The position numbers and the translations under genes are program-made. From assembly GCA_038247115.1 (NCBI GenBank), contig JBBRVG010000029.1:1-41808 (forward strand): a DNA stretch of 41,808 nucleotides, given 5' to 3'. The number at the start of each line of letters is the position of its first letter. Position 1 is the stretch's first letter. The notes beneath the pieces are model-generated. The model did no database searches. It was given only the letters and a program-made list of their open reading frames with translations, and had not been told where the DNA came from. The stretch is from Pseudaeromonas sp038247115 (GTDB lineage Bacteria > Pseudomonadota > Gammaproteobacteria > Enterobacterales > Aeromonadaceae). Below, piece by piece: positions 16,590 through 24,304 of the stretch.

Positions 16590-17692
16590 TGATGGTATCC
16601 CTCTTCCTCAGCCAATGACTGCATATTGTGCGCAGCCTCGGCAGCATCGTACTCACCCGCCAAGAATAATTTTAGCGTTTTGCCCATCACCAGCCAGACT
16701 ATCAACATTTTCCGATCATTGGGCATCGCCTTGCTCAGTTGCAATTGGCGATGCAGTGTCTTCATATCCTCAGACATGTTACCGGCCAGTTGCTCCACAA
16801 CCCGGTCCACCGCCGGAAATAGCTTGGAGCGCTCATACAAGGAGCGCTGGCTGGCATCCGAGAGTAAAAAATGCACCAGTTCAACCGCCGCCTTTTGTTT
16901 AGCCGCTGAAATATCAGCCCGCATGGCCAGGACATAGGAGCTACTCAGGGGGATCATCGGCTTGCCCCCCAGAGTGGGTAGCAAGGCAACGCCCAACTTA
17001 TCGCCCAACACATCATGCAGCATCTGGTAAGCCCAATCGCCATCCATCAGGTAGGTGACATCCCCCTTGATAAACGCCTGTTCATTGCACATCAGCTCAC
17101 AATTACTGGCAGGAAAGCGGTCCATGGTCTGCTGATATTGCGTCAACGCCGCTACCATCTGGGGGGTATTCAGTGAGAATTTTCCGTCCTGCAATGGCCA
17201 GCCACCATTGGCCGTTAAAAAGGTCATAAACCAGAACGCCTGTTCACGAGGCCAGGCCAGCTGTTGATCCGGAATACTTTCCAGGGTCAACACAGGTTTG
17301 ACCTTGTCCTTGCGATAATACATCACCAGCTGATTGCCCATATTGATCGGAATACCGTACCAACTCCCCTGCAGACGCCCATCCTCACGCAAACCAAATT
17401 CAGTGGCAATCGACGCTGGCCAGGTACCAAGGTGATATTCCTGTTCATTACTGATCTGATCACTGGGAATAAAGTAGAGATCCGGGAGCAGGACCGATGA
17501 CATCACCTTGTCGCGAAACTGATCGGCGCGAAAGTGTTGTTGCATCACCTGATGACCACTGCGTTTGGCAAAGCGGTCCAATTCGGGTTGCAGATGTTCA
17601 AGACTGTGCCCATTCCACAAGGTGAGTGTTTCAGCGATTCCGGGGAAAGCCCAGCCCAAAGCCATAGCAAGCAGCAGATAAAATAGACGCAT
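16586..17692 (-). CDS. Periplasmic solute-binding protein, family 1 (sugar-type), paired with the diguanylate cyclase
   Basis: A 368-residue extracellular family 1 (MalE-like) binding protein. The start at 17692 has AAGGAG about 6 nt upstream and begins a clean signal peptide (MRLFYLLLAMALGWAFPGIA, predicted cleavage after residue 20). Features include the LTLWNGHSLEHLQPELDRF first strand-helix, the GIPINMGNQLVMYY hinge-side strand, KGDVTYLMDGDWAYQM, and a possible disulfide between Cys198 and Cys202. No permease or ATPase gene is nearby; the next gene, overlapping by 4 nt, is a membrane diguanylate cyclase. I infer a sensory rather than transport role, by analogy with the NspS-MbaA pair of Vibrio cholerae. 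The ligand may be a saccharide, but that is only family-level reasoning. Confidence 0.88.
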   Translation of the reverse strand: MRLFYLLLAMALGWAFPGIAETLTLWNGHSLEHLQPELDRFAKRSGHQVMQQHFRADQFRDKVMSSVLLPDLYFIPSDQISNEQEYHLGTWPASIATEFGLREDGRLQGSWYGIPINMGNQLVMYYRKDKVKPVLTLESIPDQQLAWPREQAFWFMTFLTANGGWPLQDGKFSLNTPQMVAALTQYQQTMDRFPASNCELMCNEQAFIKGDVTYLMDGDWAYQMLHDVLGDKLGVALLPTLGGKPMIPLSSSYVLAMRADISAAKQKAAVELVHFLLSDASQRSLYERSKLFPAVDRVVEQLAGNMSEDMKTLHRQLQLSKAMPNDRKMLIVWLVMGKTLKLFLAGEYDAAEAAHNMQSLAEEEGYHQ

Positions 17693-17909
17693 AACGACTC
17701 CTTGCGTTGCATTCTCGGCAATTGTCTCATCCGTATTGGACATGGCAACGTTTTGTTGAACAAGTTGTGACAACCCGACTGATAGCAGCAGTCACTGGCG
17801 AAACGCCCAAGTTTCAAGTTGTCGGCCATTCAGTCCACAGTCTAGCAACTGCTCGCTATCTGCACCCTTAACCAAGCGGCAACAAGCCGTTAAATTCTTA
17901 ATTTTTATG

Positions 17910-17938
17910 AAAAAAAAGCCGCGCATCCGCGCGGCTTT
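17910..17938 (-). terminator. Intrinsic terminator of htpG
   Basis: On the minus strand a 10-bp stem AAAGCCGCGC/GCGCGGCTTT with a 4-nt GGAT loop runs into eight T residues. It lies 22 bp past the htpG stop and insulates htpG from the solute-binding protein/cyclase unit. The remaining spacer 17693-17909 must hold that unit's promoter; I could not pick out a convincing one. Confidence 0.93.
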
Positions 17939-17959
17939 ACCTCATGACAACAGCTGGGA

Positions 17960-19870
17960 TCATGATCCCATCAAAAGTCGATTCAAACGGGCCACAAAGC
18001 CGGACGGATCTTGCAGCCCTCCTTGTTCAGCCAACTGTGCCTGTTCCAGCAGCAGTTCACACCACTCGCCAAACAGTGTTTCGTCTGCAATTGCATCGAT
18101 CCGTTTGAGCAAGGCATGCTCGGGATTCAGCTCCAGAATAAATTTCTGCTCTGGTACTTTTTGACCCGCCGCCTGCATCAGCTTCATCATATGGCTGCTC
18201 ATGCCATGGCTATCGGTGACCACACAGCTCGGAGTGGACGTCAGGCGATGACTGATGCGCACATCCTTCACCTTGTCGCTCAGAGCCTGACGCACGCGAG
18301 CCACCAGCGCCTGATTGGCTTCTGCCAGGGACTCCTGCTGCTTGCGGCTCTCCTCATCTTCCAGATCGCCCAGTTGCAGATCACCCTGAGTCACGGAGAC
18401 AAACTGCTTGCCATCAAACTCGGTCAGATGGTTCATCAGCCATTCATCGATGCGCTCCCACAACAGCAGCACTTCCACACCCTTTTTGCGCAGCAACTCC
18501 AGATGCGGACTCTTGCTGGCGGCTGTGTAGTTGTCGGCAATGATGTAGTAAATCTTGCTTTGCTGCTCCTTCATCCGGCTGACGTAGTCTTCCAGGCTGA
18601 CGCTCTGGGCATCGGATTCGGTATGGGTGGAGGCAAAGCGCAGCAGTTTGGCAATATCTTCCTTGTGGGCATAATCTTCGGCTGGCCCTTCTTTGAGCAC
18701 ATTGCCAAATTCAGCCCAGAAACGCTGGTACTTGTCACTGTCCTCTTTAGCCAGCTTGCCGAGCATGCTCAGAACCCGCTTGGTACAAGCCTTGCGCAGC
18801 TGCACTGTCACCTTGTTTTCTTGCAAAATTTCCCGCGACAGATTCAGCGGCAAATCGTTGGTATCCAGCACCCCTTTGATGAAGCGCAGGTAGGTCGGCA
18901 TAAACTGCTCGGCGTCATCCATGATGAAAACGCGCTGCACATACAGCTTCAAGCCATGCTTCTGCTCACGATTCCACATATCCCAGGGCGCACGGGCTGG
19001 CACATACAGCAGGCTGGTGTACTCCTGAGAGCCTTCAACCTTGTTATGGGCCCAAGCCAGAGCATCTTCAAAATCGTGGCTGATGTGCTTATAGAATTCC
19101 TGATACTCGGCATCCTCAATGTCACGAGGGGTGCGGGTCCAGAGCGCGGTGGCACGATTCACCTGCTTCCACTCACCAGCCGTCACGGTTTTCTCGGCGC
19201 CATCCTCGGTTTCAGCCTCAGGCTGCTCCCACATCTCGACCGGAATGCTGATGTGATCCGAGTATTTACCAATCACAGAGCGCAAACGCCAATCATCGAG
19301 AAACTCGCTCTCCTCGGCCTTGAGATGAAGAATCACATCAGTCCCGCGGCTGGCTTTATTCACATCAGCCACGCTAAAAGAGCCCGAGCCATCGGATTCC
19401 CAGCAGACGCCGCGGTCACTGGACTCACCGGCCGCACGACTCAGGACAGTCACCTTGTCGGCGACGATAAATGCCGAATAGAAACCGACCCCGAACTGAC
19501 CAATCAGTTGCGAGTCCTTGGTCTGATCACCGGACAGGTGGCTAAAGAATTCAGCGGTACCGGAGCGCGCTATGGTGCCCAGATGTTCAATCGCCTGATC
19601 CCGGGTCATACCGATGCCGTTATCGGAAATGGTCAGGGTCTGCTTCTCCTTATCCAGGATCAGCCGTACGCGCAGCTGACCGTCATCTTCATACAGGTCA
19701 GCGTTGGAGAGTGCCTTGAAACGCAGCTTATCGGCCGCATCCGCCGCATTGGAGATGAGTTCACGCAGAAAAACTTCTTTATTCGAGTAGAGGCTATGCG
19801 CCATCAGGCTCAGCAGTTGTTTGACTTCGGTCTGAAACCCGTGGGTTTCCATGTGAGTGGCTTCGGTCAT
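17960..19870 (-). CDS. htpG: Molecular chaperone HtpG (Hsp90)
   Basis: A 636-residue bacterial Hsp90, a little longer than E. coli HtpG (624) and close to what I recall for Aeromonas. The GHKL ATP pocket is complete: RELISNAADAADKLR, DNGIGMTRDQA and GQFGVGFYSAF. The middle domain has the NLSREILQ motif with the catalytic-loop Arg, and a C-terminal dimerisation domain follows. AAGGA lies about 9 nt upstream of the ATG. Heat induction is predicted from a sigma-32-type promoter 43-72 bp upstream, placed after the recR stop. Confidence 0.98.
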   Translation of the reverse strand: MTEATHMETHGFQTEVKQLLSLMAHSLYSNKEVFLRELISNAADAADKLRFKALSNADLYEDDGQLRVRLILDKEKQTLTISDNGIGMTRDQAIEHLGTIARSGTAEFFSHLSGDQTKDSQLIGQFGVGFYSAFIVADKVTVLSRAAGESSDRGVCWESDGSGSFSVADVNKASRGTDVILHLKAEESEFLDDWRLRSVIGKYSDHISIPVEMWEQPEAETEDGAEKTVTAGEWKQVNRATALWTRTPRDIEDAEYQEFYKHISHDFEDALAWAHNKVEGSQEYTSLLYVPARAPWDMWNREQKHGLKLYVQRVFIMDDAEQFMPTYLRFIKGVLDTNDLPLNLSREILQENKVTVQLRKACTKRVLSMLGKLAKEDSDKYQRFWAEFGNVLKEGPAEDYAHKEDIAKLLRFASTHTESDAQSVSLEDYVSRMKEQQSKIYYIIADNYTAASKSPHLELLRKKGVEVLLLWERIDEWLMNHLTEFDGKQFVSVTQGDLQLGDLEDEESRKQQESLAEANQALVARVRQALSDKVKDVRISHRLTSTPSCVVTDSHGMSSHMMKLMQAAGQKVPEQKFILELNPEHALLKRIDAIADETLFGEWCELLLEQAQLAEQGGLQDPSGFVARLNRLLMGS

Positions 19871-19912
19871 CGTTGCTTTCCTTGATGAATAGTGTTGTTA
19901 CGACTGAAAGCA

Positions 19913-19942
19913 AGATGGGGGCAGGATTATGCTTTTCAACCC
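19913..19942 (-). promoter_or_regulatory. Sigma-32 heat-shock promoter of htpG
   Basis: On the minus strand a -35 element GGTTGAAA is followed after the usual spacing (13-14 bp) by CCCCATCT, closely matching the sigma-32 consensus CTTGAA(A)/CCCCATNT. The predicted transcript start is about 35 nt before the htpG ATG. The -35 half lies within the arm of a long inverted repeat. Confidence 0.85.
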
Positions 19943-19966
19943 CGGACCCGAGCCCGGGGTTGAAAA
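19933..19966. repeat. 13-bp perfect inverted repeat between recR and htpG, overlapping the sigma-32 -35 box
   Basis: Arms TTTTCAACCCCGG (19933-19945) and CCGGGGTTGAAAA (19954-19966) flank an 8-nt loop. No T run follows the stem on either strand outside the arms, so it is not a textbook intrinsic terminator. It sits just after the recR stop and includes the htpG -35 hexamer. Confidence 0.9.
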
Positions 19967-19973
19967 TTGTGAC

Positions 19974-20576
19974 TTACTCCAGAGGACGACGACCACTGAG
20001 GGAGTGGGACAAAGTGGTGCCATCGACCAGCTCCAGCTCGCCGCCGACGGGAACACCATGGGCGATTCGCGTCACGACGATACCGGCCTGGCGTGCCAGA
20101 TTGGCAATGTAGAATGCGGTGGCATCCCCTTCGATGGTGGGATTGGTTGCCAGGATCAACTCATCCAGTGGCTCCTGCTGCAGACGCTGCTCCAGCAGAT
20201 CCAGCCCCAATTCACGGGGGCCTATGCCATCCAGTGGCGACAAGTGCCCCATCAGCACAAAGTAACGACCGGAATAGAGATGGGTCTGCTCCAGGGCCGC
20301 CACATCGGCAGGCGATTCGACCACGCACAGCTGACGCTTTTCGGCACGCTTTGGGTTCGCGCACAGCTCGCACAGCTCGTTTTCGGTGAAGGTACGGCAG
20401 TGCTGGCAATGGCCGATTTCGGTCAGCGCTCGCTCCAGAGTTCGCGCCAGTTTTTGGCCGCGACTACGCTCACGCTCCAATAATTGAAATGCCATCCGTT
20501 GCGCCGATTTAGGGCCAACACCGGGCAATACTTGCAATTCACGGATCAAATCATCCAGCAGGGGGCTGAATTTCAT
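19974..20576 (-). CDS. recR: Recombination mediator protein RecR
   Basis: A 200-residue RecR. It starts MKFSPLLDDLIRELQVLPGVGPKSAQRMA, with the helix-hairpin-helix in residues 13-30. A C4 zinc finger (Cys57, Cys60, Cys69, Cys72) and a Toprim domain (VVESPADVAALE through ATNPTIEGDAT) follow. With RecF and RecO it loads RecA onto SSB-coated gapped DNA. The start at 20576 fits the family; a Met six codons earlier would lengthen it without similarity. It follows ybaB in the conserved dnaX-ybaB-recR order, with a hairpin between. Confidence 0.98.
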   Translation of the reverse strand: MKFSPLLDDLIRELQVLPGVGPKSAQRMAFQLLERERSRGQKLARTLERALTEIGHCQHCRTFTENELCELCANPKRAEKRQLCVVESPADVAALEQTHLYSGRYFVLMGHLSPLDGIGPRELGLDLLEQRLQQEPLDELILATNPTIEGDATAFYIANLARQAGIVVTRIAHGVPVGGELELVDGTTLSHSLSGRRPLE

Positions 20577-20586
20577 GGCAACTCCA

Positions 20587-20616
20587 CAAAACAAAAGCGG
20601 GAGTCATCTCCCGCTT
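20587..20616 (-). terminator. Hairpin with T-rich tail between ybaB and recR
   Basis: On the minus strand a perfect 9-bp stem AAGCGGGAG/CTCCCGCTT with a 4-nt ATGA loop is followed by TTGTTTTG. It lies between the ybaB stop and the recR start. It probably acts as a partial terminator that lowers recR expression relative to ybaB. Confidence 0.75.
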
Positions 20617-20625
20617 CATGCCTGA

Positions 20626-20955
20626 TTAAAAGGGCATCTTGAAACCAGGCGGCAATTGCATACCACCGGTCAGTTCACCCATTTTGCTCTTGTTCTGTTC
20701 TTCGACCCGACGCACTGCATCGTTAAATGCCGCTGCAATCAAGTCTTCCAGCATTTCCTGATCATCATCCATCAAGCTTGGATCAATGGCGACGCGGCGA
20801 ACACTGTGACCGCCGGTCATGGTAACTTTCACCAGACCCGCGCCCGACTCACCCACCACTTCCATCTGAGCCAGCTCTTCCTGCATCTTTTGCATACGAT
20901 CTTGCATGGCTTGCGCCTGCTTCATCAGATTGCCGATCCCACCTTTTCCAAACAT
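20626..20955 (-). CDS. ybaB: YbaB/EbfC family nucleoid-associated protein
   Basis: A 109-residue protein, same size as E. coli YbaB. It has the Met/Gln-rich N-terminal helix (LMKQAQAMQDRMQKMQEELAQM), a central beta sheet (VKVTMTGGHSVRRVAIDPSLM) and a C-terminal GMQLPPGFKMPF. Family members are small dimeric DNA-binding proteins shaped like tweezers. It lies between dnaX and recR on the same strand, 28 bp after dnaX, as in most gammaproteobacteria. Confidence 0.96.
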   Translation of the reverse strand: MFGKGGIGNLMKQAQAMQDRMQKMQEELAQMEVVGESGAGLVKVTMTGGHSVRRVAIDPSLMDDDQEMLEDLIAAAFNDAVRRVEEQNKSKMGELTGGMQLPPGFKMPF

Positions 20956-20983
20956 CGCTCTTCTCTTCTGTTGAGGTTATCGC

Positions 20984-23464
20984 CTAATGCTTCAATGGCA
21001 GAATACTATCAGCATCCAGTTGCGCACCAAAGCGTTGGATCAAAAATTGGATATGGGGGTCTTGCGCCAAATCCTGCTGCGCAGCAACCAACAATTCGGC
21101 GTAACGTTGCTGCTCAATCTGGATCGGTGTTGTCTGTGTGGGTGCCCCCACCTCAATCTGGATCTGCACCGGCTGCTGCAGATGACGGGAGAAACCTTCC
21201 ACCAGCGCCGCTATGGCTTTGTCTGAGACCAGATGCCGATGTTCCGGCGGCAAGGTCAGCAACCAGTGGTCACCGTCTACCTGACGACTGGCTTGCAATG
21301 CCAACTGCCGTAGACGCCCGCCCATACCACTGGCCGCTATCAGTTCCGCCCAGGGATCGCCGCTACCAGCCAGCAAATCATTCGATTGCCAGCGCGGATC
21401 CAGAGGCTCTGACGCAGCAGAGCCCGCCTCCGGCAATGGCAACACAGGGCTGACGGATGCCGCTCTGGGCATGGTTCTGGATCCTGCCGTCATTGGAGCC
21501 GCACTCGGGAGTTGAACAACGGCATCGGATGCTGTTGTTGCCAGCTCCGACGCCGACTCATAGGCCAGCGGCATCAGCTGACTGGCGCCAGCGTCATCTT
21601 GATAAGCTTCAATAGGCGGTGATTGCCAAGCCGGGATTTCTGCGGCCGGGGCCTCTTGGCGTGAGGGCTTCTGCGATGGAGCCTCCCACGGCGGACGGTC
21701 ATCCAGCACCGGGGGTGCAGCAACAGGCCGAATGGCGGCAGCTGGCGCCGCCACAGGGCGCGACGATGAGGGTGCGGCAGAAGCATCCACAGCAGGCTCA
21801 GTCGCCGGCCTTGCAACCGGTGCAGGACGCGCGGGTACAGGACGAGCGACAGGAGGGGAATAAGCAGCCGGCGACCGGTTACCAGCCGCAGGCGTATCGC
21901 TGCCCACTGGCTCTTTTTGCTGGCTACGCAGGCGATTACGCACCTGCAGCAGCTGATTTAAACCACCTTCAGCCGGACTCGAAAGCTGATTTAGACCAGT
22001 ATCAGTGGGATTTGAAGCTCCGATGGCGGGGGCAGAAACCAAAGTTGATGGTTCATTGAACTGAGCGAGCGAGGATGTTGTGCTCTGCCAACTGGCCGCT
22101 TCATCTTGCAGCCGCTGTTGTTCGGCAAATAGCGCTTCCTGCGCCGCCATGGTGGCAACATCCTCCTCCACCTCGGCCATATCAAGGCGGGTTTCAGCGG
22201 CTGAAGACTCAAAATCCGACTCACTGGCTCGCAGCACAGTCTGGTCGACACCCGGACGGGGATCCGGCGCACGTGCCGCCGGGCCTGTGGGAGTAGTCTG
22301 GGATATGGCGAGAGATGCGGATATATCACCACCGGTCATGGCGACCGGCATGACGGTCAGTCGGGCATTATCTGCCGCTTTGCGTGGCGAAAAGGCCAGC
22401 ATCCGCAACAAGGTCATCTCGAAGCCGCTACGGCCATCGGGAGCCAGGGGTAACTCGCGACGCCCGGTGAGGGCAATCTGGTAATAGAGCTGGATCTCTT
22501 CGGCGGTAAAGGTTTGAGCCAAGGCAACCACTTGCTCGCTATCCAGTGCCAGCGGATCGGCACTGCCGCCCAGCAACTGCGCCAAAGCAATGCGGTGCAG
22601 CAAGCTCGCCAGCTCGGCATGCAATAGCTCGAAGTCTGGCCCCAACTGCGCCACTTCGTTGACTTTGGCCATCAACGCCGGGCCTTGTAACTGCGCCAAC
22701 AACAGCAATATCTGGTGCAGGTGACGGTGGTCCAGGGTGCCGAGCATGGCCAGCACCTGATCCAGATGCACATGGCCGCTGCCATGGGCCAACGCCTGGT
22801 CGGTCAGACTCAAGGCATCACGCATACTGCCATCCGCCGCTTTGGCCAAAGCGGCCAGTGCTGGCAATTCATAAGGTTGCGCCTCGGCATCCAGCACTCG
22901 CACCAGCTGGGAAACAATTTGCTCCCGGGTAAGCGCTTTGAGATGAAACTGCAGGCAACGGGACAGGATAGTAATCGGCAACTTTTGCGGATCGGTCGTC
23001 GCCAGCAGGAACTTGACGTAAGGAGGCGGCTCTTCGAGGGTTTTGAGCAAGGCATTGAAGCTGTGACGCGACAGCATGTGCACTTCGTCAATCAGGTACA
23101 CCTTGTAGCGCCCGCGCGCCGGCCGGTATTGCACATTGTCCAGCAATTCGCGGGTATCTTCGACCTTGGTGCGGGAAGCGGCATCGATCTCCAGCAGGTC
23201 GACAAAATTACCTTGGTCGATCTCGCGACAGCTATCACAATGACCGCAAGGGGTGCTGCTAACCCCCTCTTCACAGTTCAGGCACTTGGCCAGAATACGG
23301 GCTATGGTAGTTTTACCCACACCGCGGGTGCCACTTAACAGATAAGCGTGGTGCAAACGTCCCTGGTCCAGAGCGTTGATCAGCGCCGTCAACACATGTT
23401 GCTGACCCACGACGTCATGAAACGAATGGGGACGCCACTTTCGCGCCAGAACCTGATAACCCAT
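20984..23464 (-). CDS. dnaX: DNA polymerase III subunit tau (DnaX)
   Basis: An 826-residue clamp-loader/tau subunit, much longer than the 643 residues of E. coli tau. The AAA+ core is standard: Walker A GTRGVGKT (45-52), zinc cysteines Cys64, Cys73, Cys76 and Cys79, Walker B VYLIDEVHML, and sensor 1 LLATTDPQKLP. Residues about 370-680 form a low-complexity Pro/Ala/Ser/Gln-rich linker, which explains the extra size, and the polymerase-binding C-terminal domain follows. The E. coli frameshift heptamer A AAA AAG is not found in frame; the nearest run is CAA AAA G at codons 516-517. It heads dnaX-ybaB-recR. Confidence 0.96.
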   Translation of the reverse strand: MGYQVLARKWRPHSFHDVVGQQHVLTALINALDQGRLHHAYLLSGTRGVGKTTIARILAKCLNCEEGVSSTPCGHCDSCREIDQGNFVDLLEIDAASRTKVEDTRELLDNVQYRPARGRYKVYLIDEVHMLSRHSFNALLKTLEEPPPYVKFLLATTDPQKLPITILSRCLQFHLKALTREQIVSQLVRVLDAEAQPYELPALAALAKAADGSMRDALSLTDQALAHGSGHVHLDQVLAMLGTLDHRHLHQILLLLAQLQGPALMAKVNEVAQLGPDFELLHAELASLLHRIALAQLLGGSADPLALDSEQVVALAQTFTAEEIQLYYQIALTGRRELPLAPDGRSGFEMTLLRMLAFSPRKAADNARLTVMPVAMTGGDISASLAISQTTPTGPAARAPDPRPGVDQTVLRASESDFESSAAETRLDMAEVEEDVATMAAQEALFAEQQRLQDEAASWQSTTSSLAQFNEPSTLVSAPAIGASNPTDTGLNQLSSPAEGGLNQLLQVRNRLRSQQKEPVGSDTPAAGNRSPAAYSPPVARPVPARPAPVARPATEPAVDASAAPSSSRPVAAPAAAIRPVAAPPVLDDRPPWEAPSQKPSRQEAPAAEIPAWQSPPIEAYQDDAGASQLMPLAYESASELATTASDAVVQLPSAAPMTAGSRTMPRAASVSPVLPLPEAGSAASEPLDPRWQSNDLLAGSGDPWAELIAASGMGGRLRQLALQASRQVDGDHWLLTLPPEHRHLVSDKAIAALVEGFSRHLQQPVQIQIEVGAPTQTTPIQIEQQRYAELLVAAQQDLAQDPHIQFLIQRFGAQLDADSILPLKH

Positions 23465-23513
23465 AGCCCTTCTGTTTCCTTAAGCCGTCAGGCTGTTAAT
23501 AGCCATCAAACTG

Positions 23514-24059
23514 TTATTCACCCGCAAACTGCACCAGGCTCAGCGGCTCGACACCCATGGCTCGCAAGCGCTCCTCACCACCCAGATCCGGCAACGAGAT
23601 CACAAAAGCCGCCTGATCGACAAGCCCACCGCAGCGCCGGATCAATTTGATCGCGGCTTCCACAGTCCCACCCGTGGCCAACAGATCATCAATGACCAGC
23701 ACCTTGTCCCCGGGCTGAATAGCATCGTCATGTATCTGTAAGCAATCCTGACCATATTCCAGTTCATAGCTCTCTTCATACACAGGGCGCGGCAATTTTC
23801 CGGGCTTACGCACCGGGATAAATCCCAGCCCCAAGGCAGCGGCGACTGGAGCACCGAAGATGAAGCCCCGAGCCTCGGTGCCGACAATCTTGTCCAACGG
23901 TACATGGCGATAATGCTCGACCAGCAGATCGATAGTGGCTTTGAACGCCTGCGGATGCTCCACCAGACTGGTAATATCCCGAAACAGGATCCCCGGTTTC
24001 GGATAATCAGGAATGGTCTTGATGCAGGATGCGATAAAAGACAGGGTTTCTGGCTTCAT
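23514..24059 (-). CDS. apt: Adenine phosphoribosyltransferase
   Basis: A 181-residue Apt converting adenine and PRPP to AMP in purine salvage. The PRPP-binding motif VLVIDDLLATGGT lies at 120-132, and the TEARGFIFGAPVA and IPVRKPGKLP segments are the family's base- and pyrophosphate-binding loops. Length matches E. coli Apt (183). It is 49 bp upstream of dnaX on the same strand without a terminator, so it probably shares transcripts with dnaX. A plausible promoter lies about 70-95 bp upstream. Confidence 0.97.
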   Translation of the reverse strand: MKPETLSFIASCIKTIPDYPKPGILFRDITSLVEHPQAFKATIDLLVEHYRHVPLDKIVGTEARGFIFGAPVAAALGLGFIPVRKPGKLPRPVYEESYELEYGQDCLQIHDDAIQPGDKVLVIDDLLATGGTVEAAIKLIRRCGGLVDQAAFVISLPDLGGEERLRAMGVEPLSLVQFAGE

Positions 24060-24124
24060 GATGGCTACCGATAAAAAAAATAAAAGCCCTGGATCTGTTG
24101 GATAAACAGCTCATAACGGGGCGC

Positions 24125-24152
24125 AGCATACGTTAAGGCGCTAGCTTAGCAA
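24125..24152 (-). promoter_or_regulatory. Candidate sigma-70 promoter of apt
   Basis: On the minus strand TTGCTA and TATGCT are separated by 16 bp, followed by a GC-rich discriminator (GCGCCCC). It is the best promoter-like pair in the 245-bp apt/porin spacer. That spacer also holds a 15-nt inverted repeat CTGTT-N5-AACAG (24095-24109) close to the apt start. Confidence 0.5.
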
Positions 24153-24248
24153 CCCCGCCATTCATTGCAACCACTGGCGGAGAAAGCCGTCATCACCCGC
24201 ACATTAATCCATCGATTAGGCCGTATGACGATGAATATCTTGCAACAA

Positions 24249-24273
24249 AAAGGGCAGCCCTAGGCTGCCCTTT
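24249..24273 (-). terminator. Intrinsic terminator of the porin gene
   Basis: On the minus strand a perfect 11-bp stem AAAGGGCAGCC/GGCTGCCCTTT with a 3-nt loop runs into TTGTTG, 32 bp after the porin stop. Confidence 0.9.
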
Positions 24274-24304
24274 GTTATCGACTTAACCAGTAAGCCAATC
24301 GGTA

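Noticed and set aside
16586..17692. The solute-binding protein as part of an ordinary sugar ABC importer
   Set aside because: No permease or ATPase gene adjoins it; both neighbours are non-transport genes, and the coupled gene is a diguanylate cyclase. An orphan importer component elsewhere in the genome cannot be excluded.
18011..19885. A 624-codon open frame on the plus strand opposite htpG
   Set aside because: It is an antisense shadow of the clearly conserved htpG. Its translation has no recognisable domain and it has no ribosome binding site.
24095..24109. CTGTT-N5-AACAG near the apt start as a LexA (SOS) box
   Set aside because: The LexA consensus needs CTGT-N8-ACAG; this palindrome has only 7 bases between the half-sites and lies in a purine salvage gene leader. 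Kept only as an inverted repeat.
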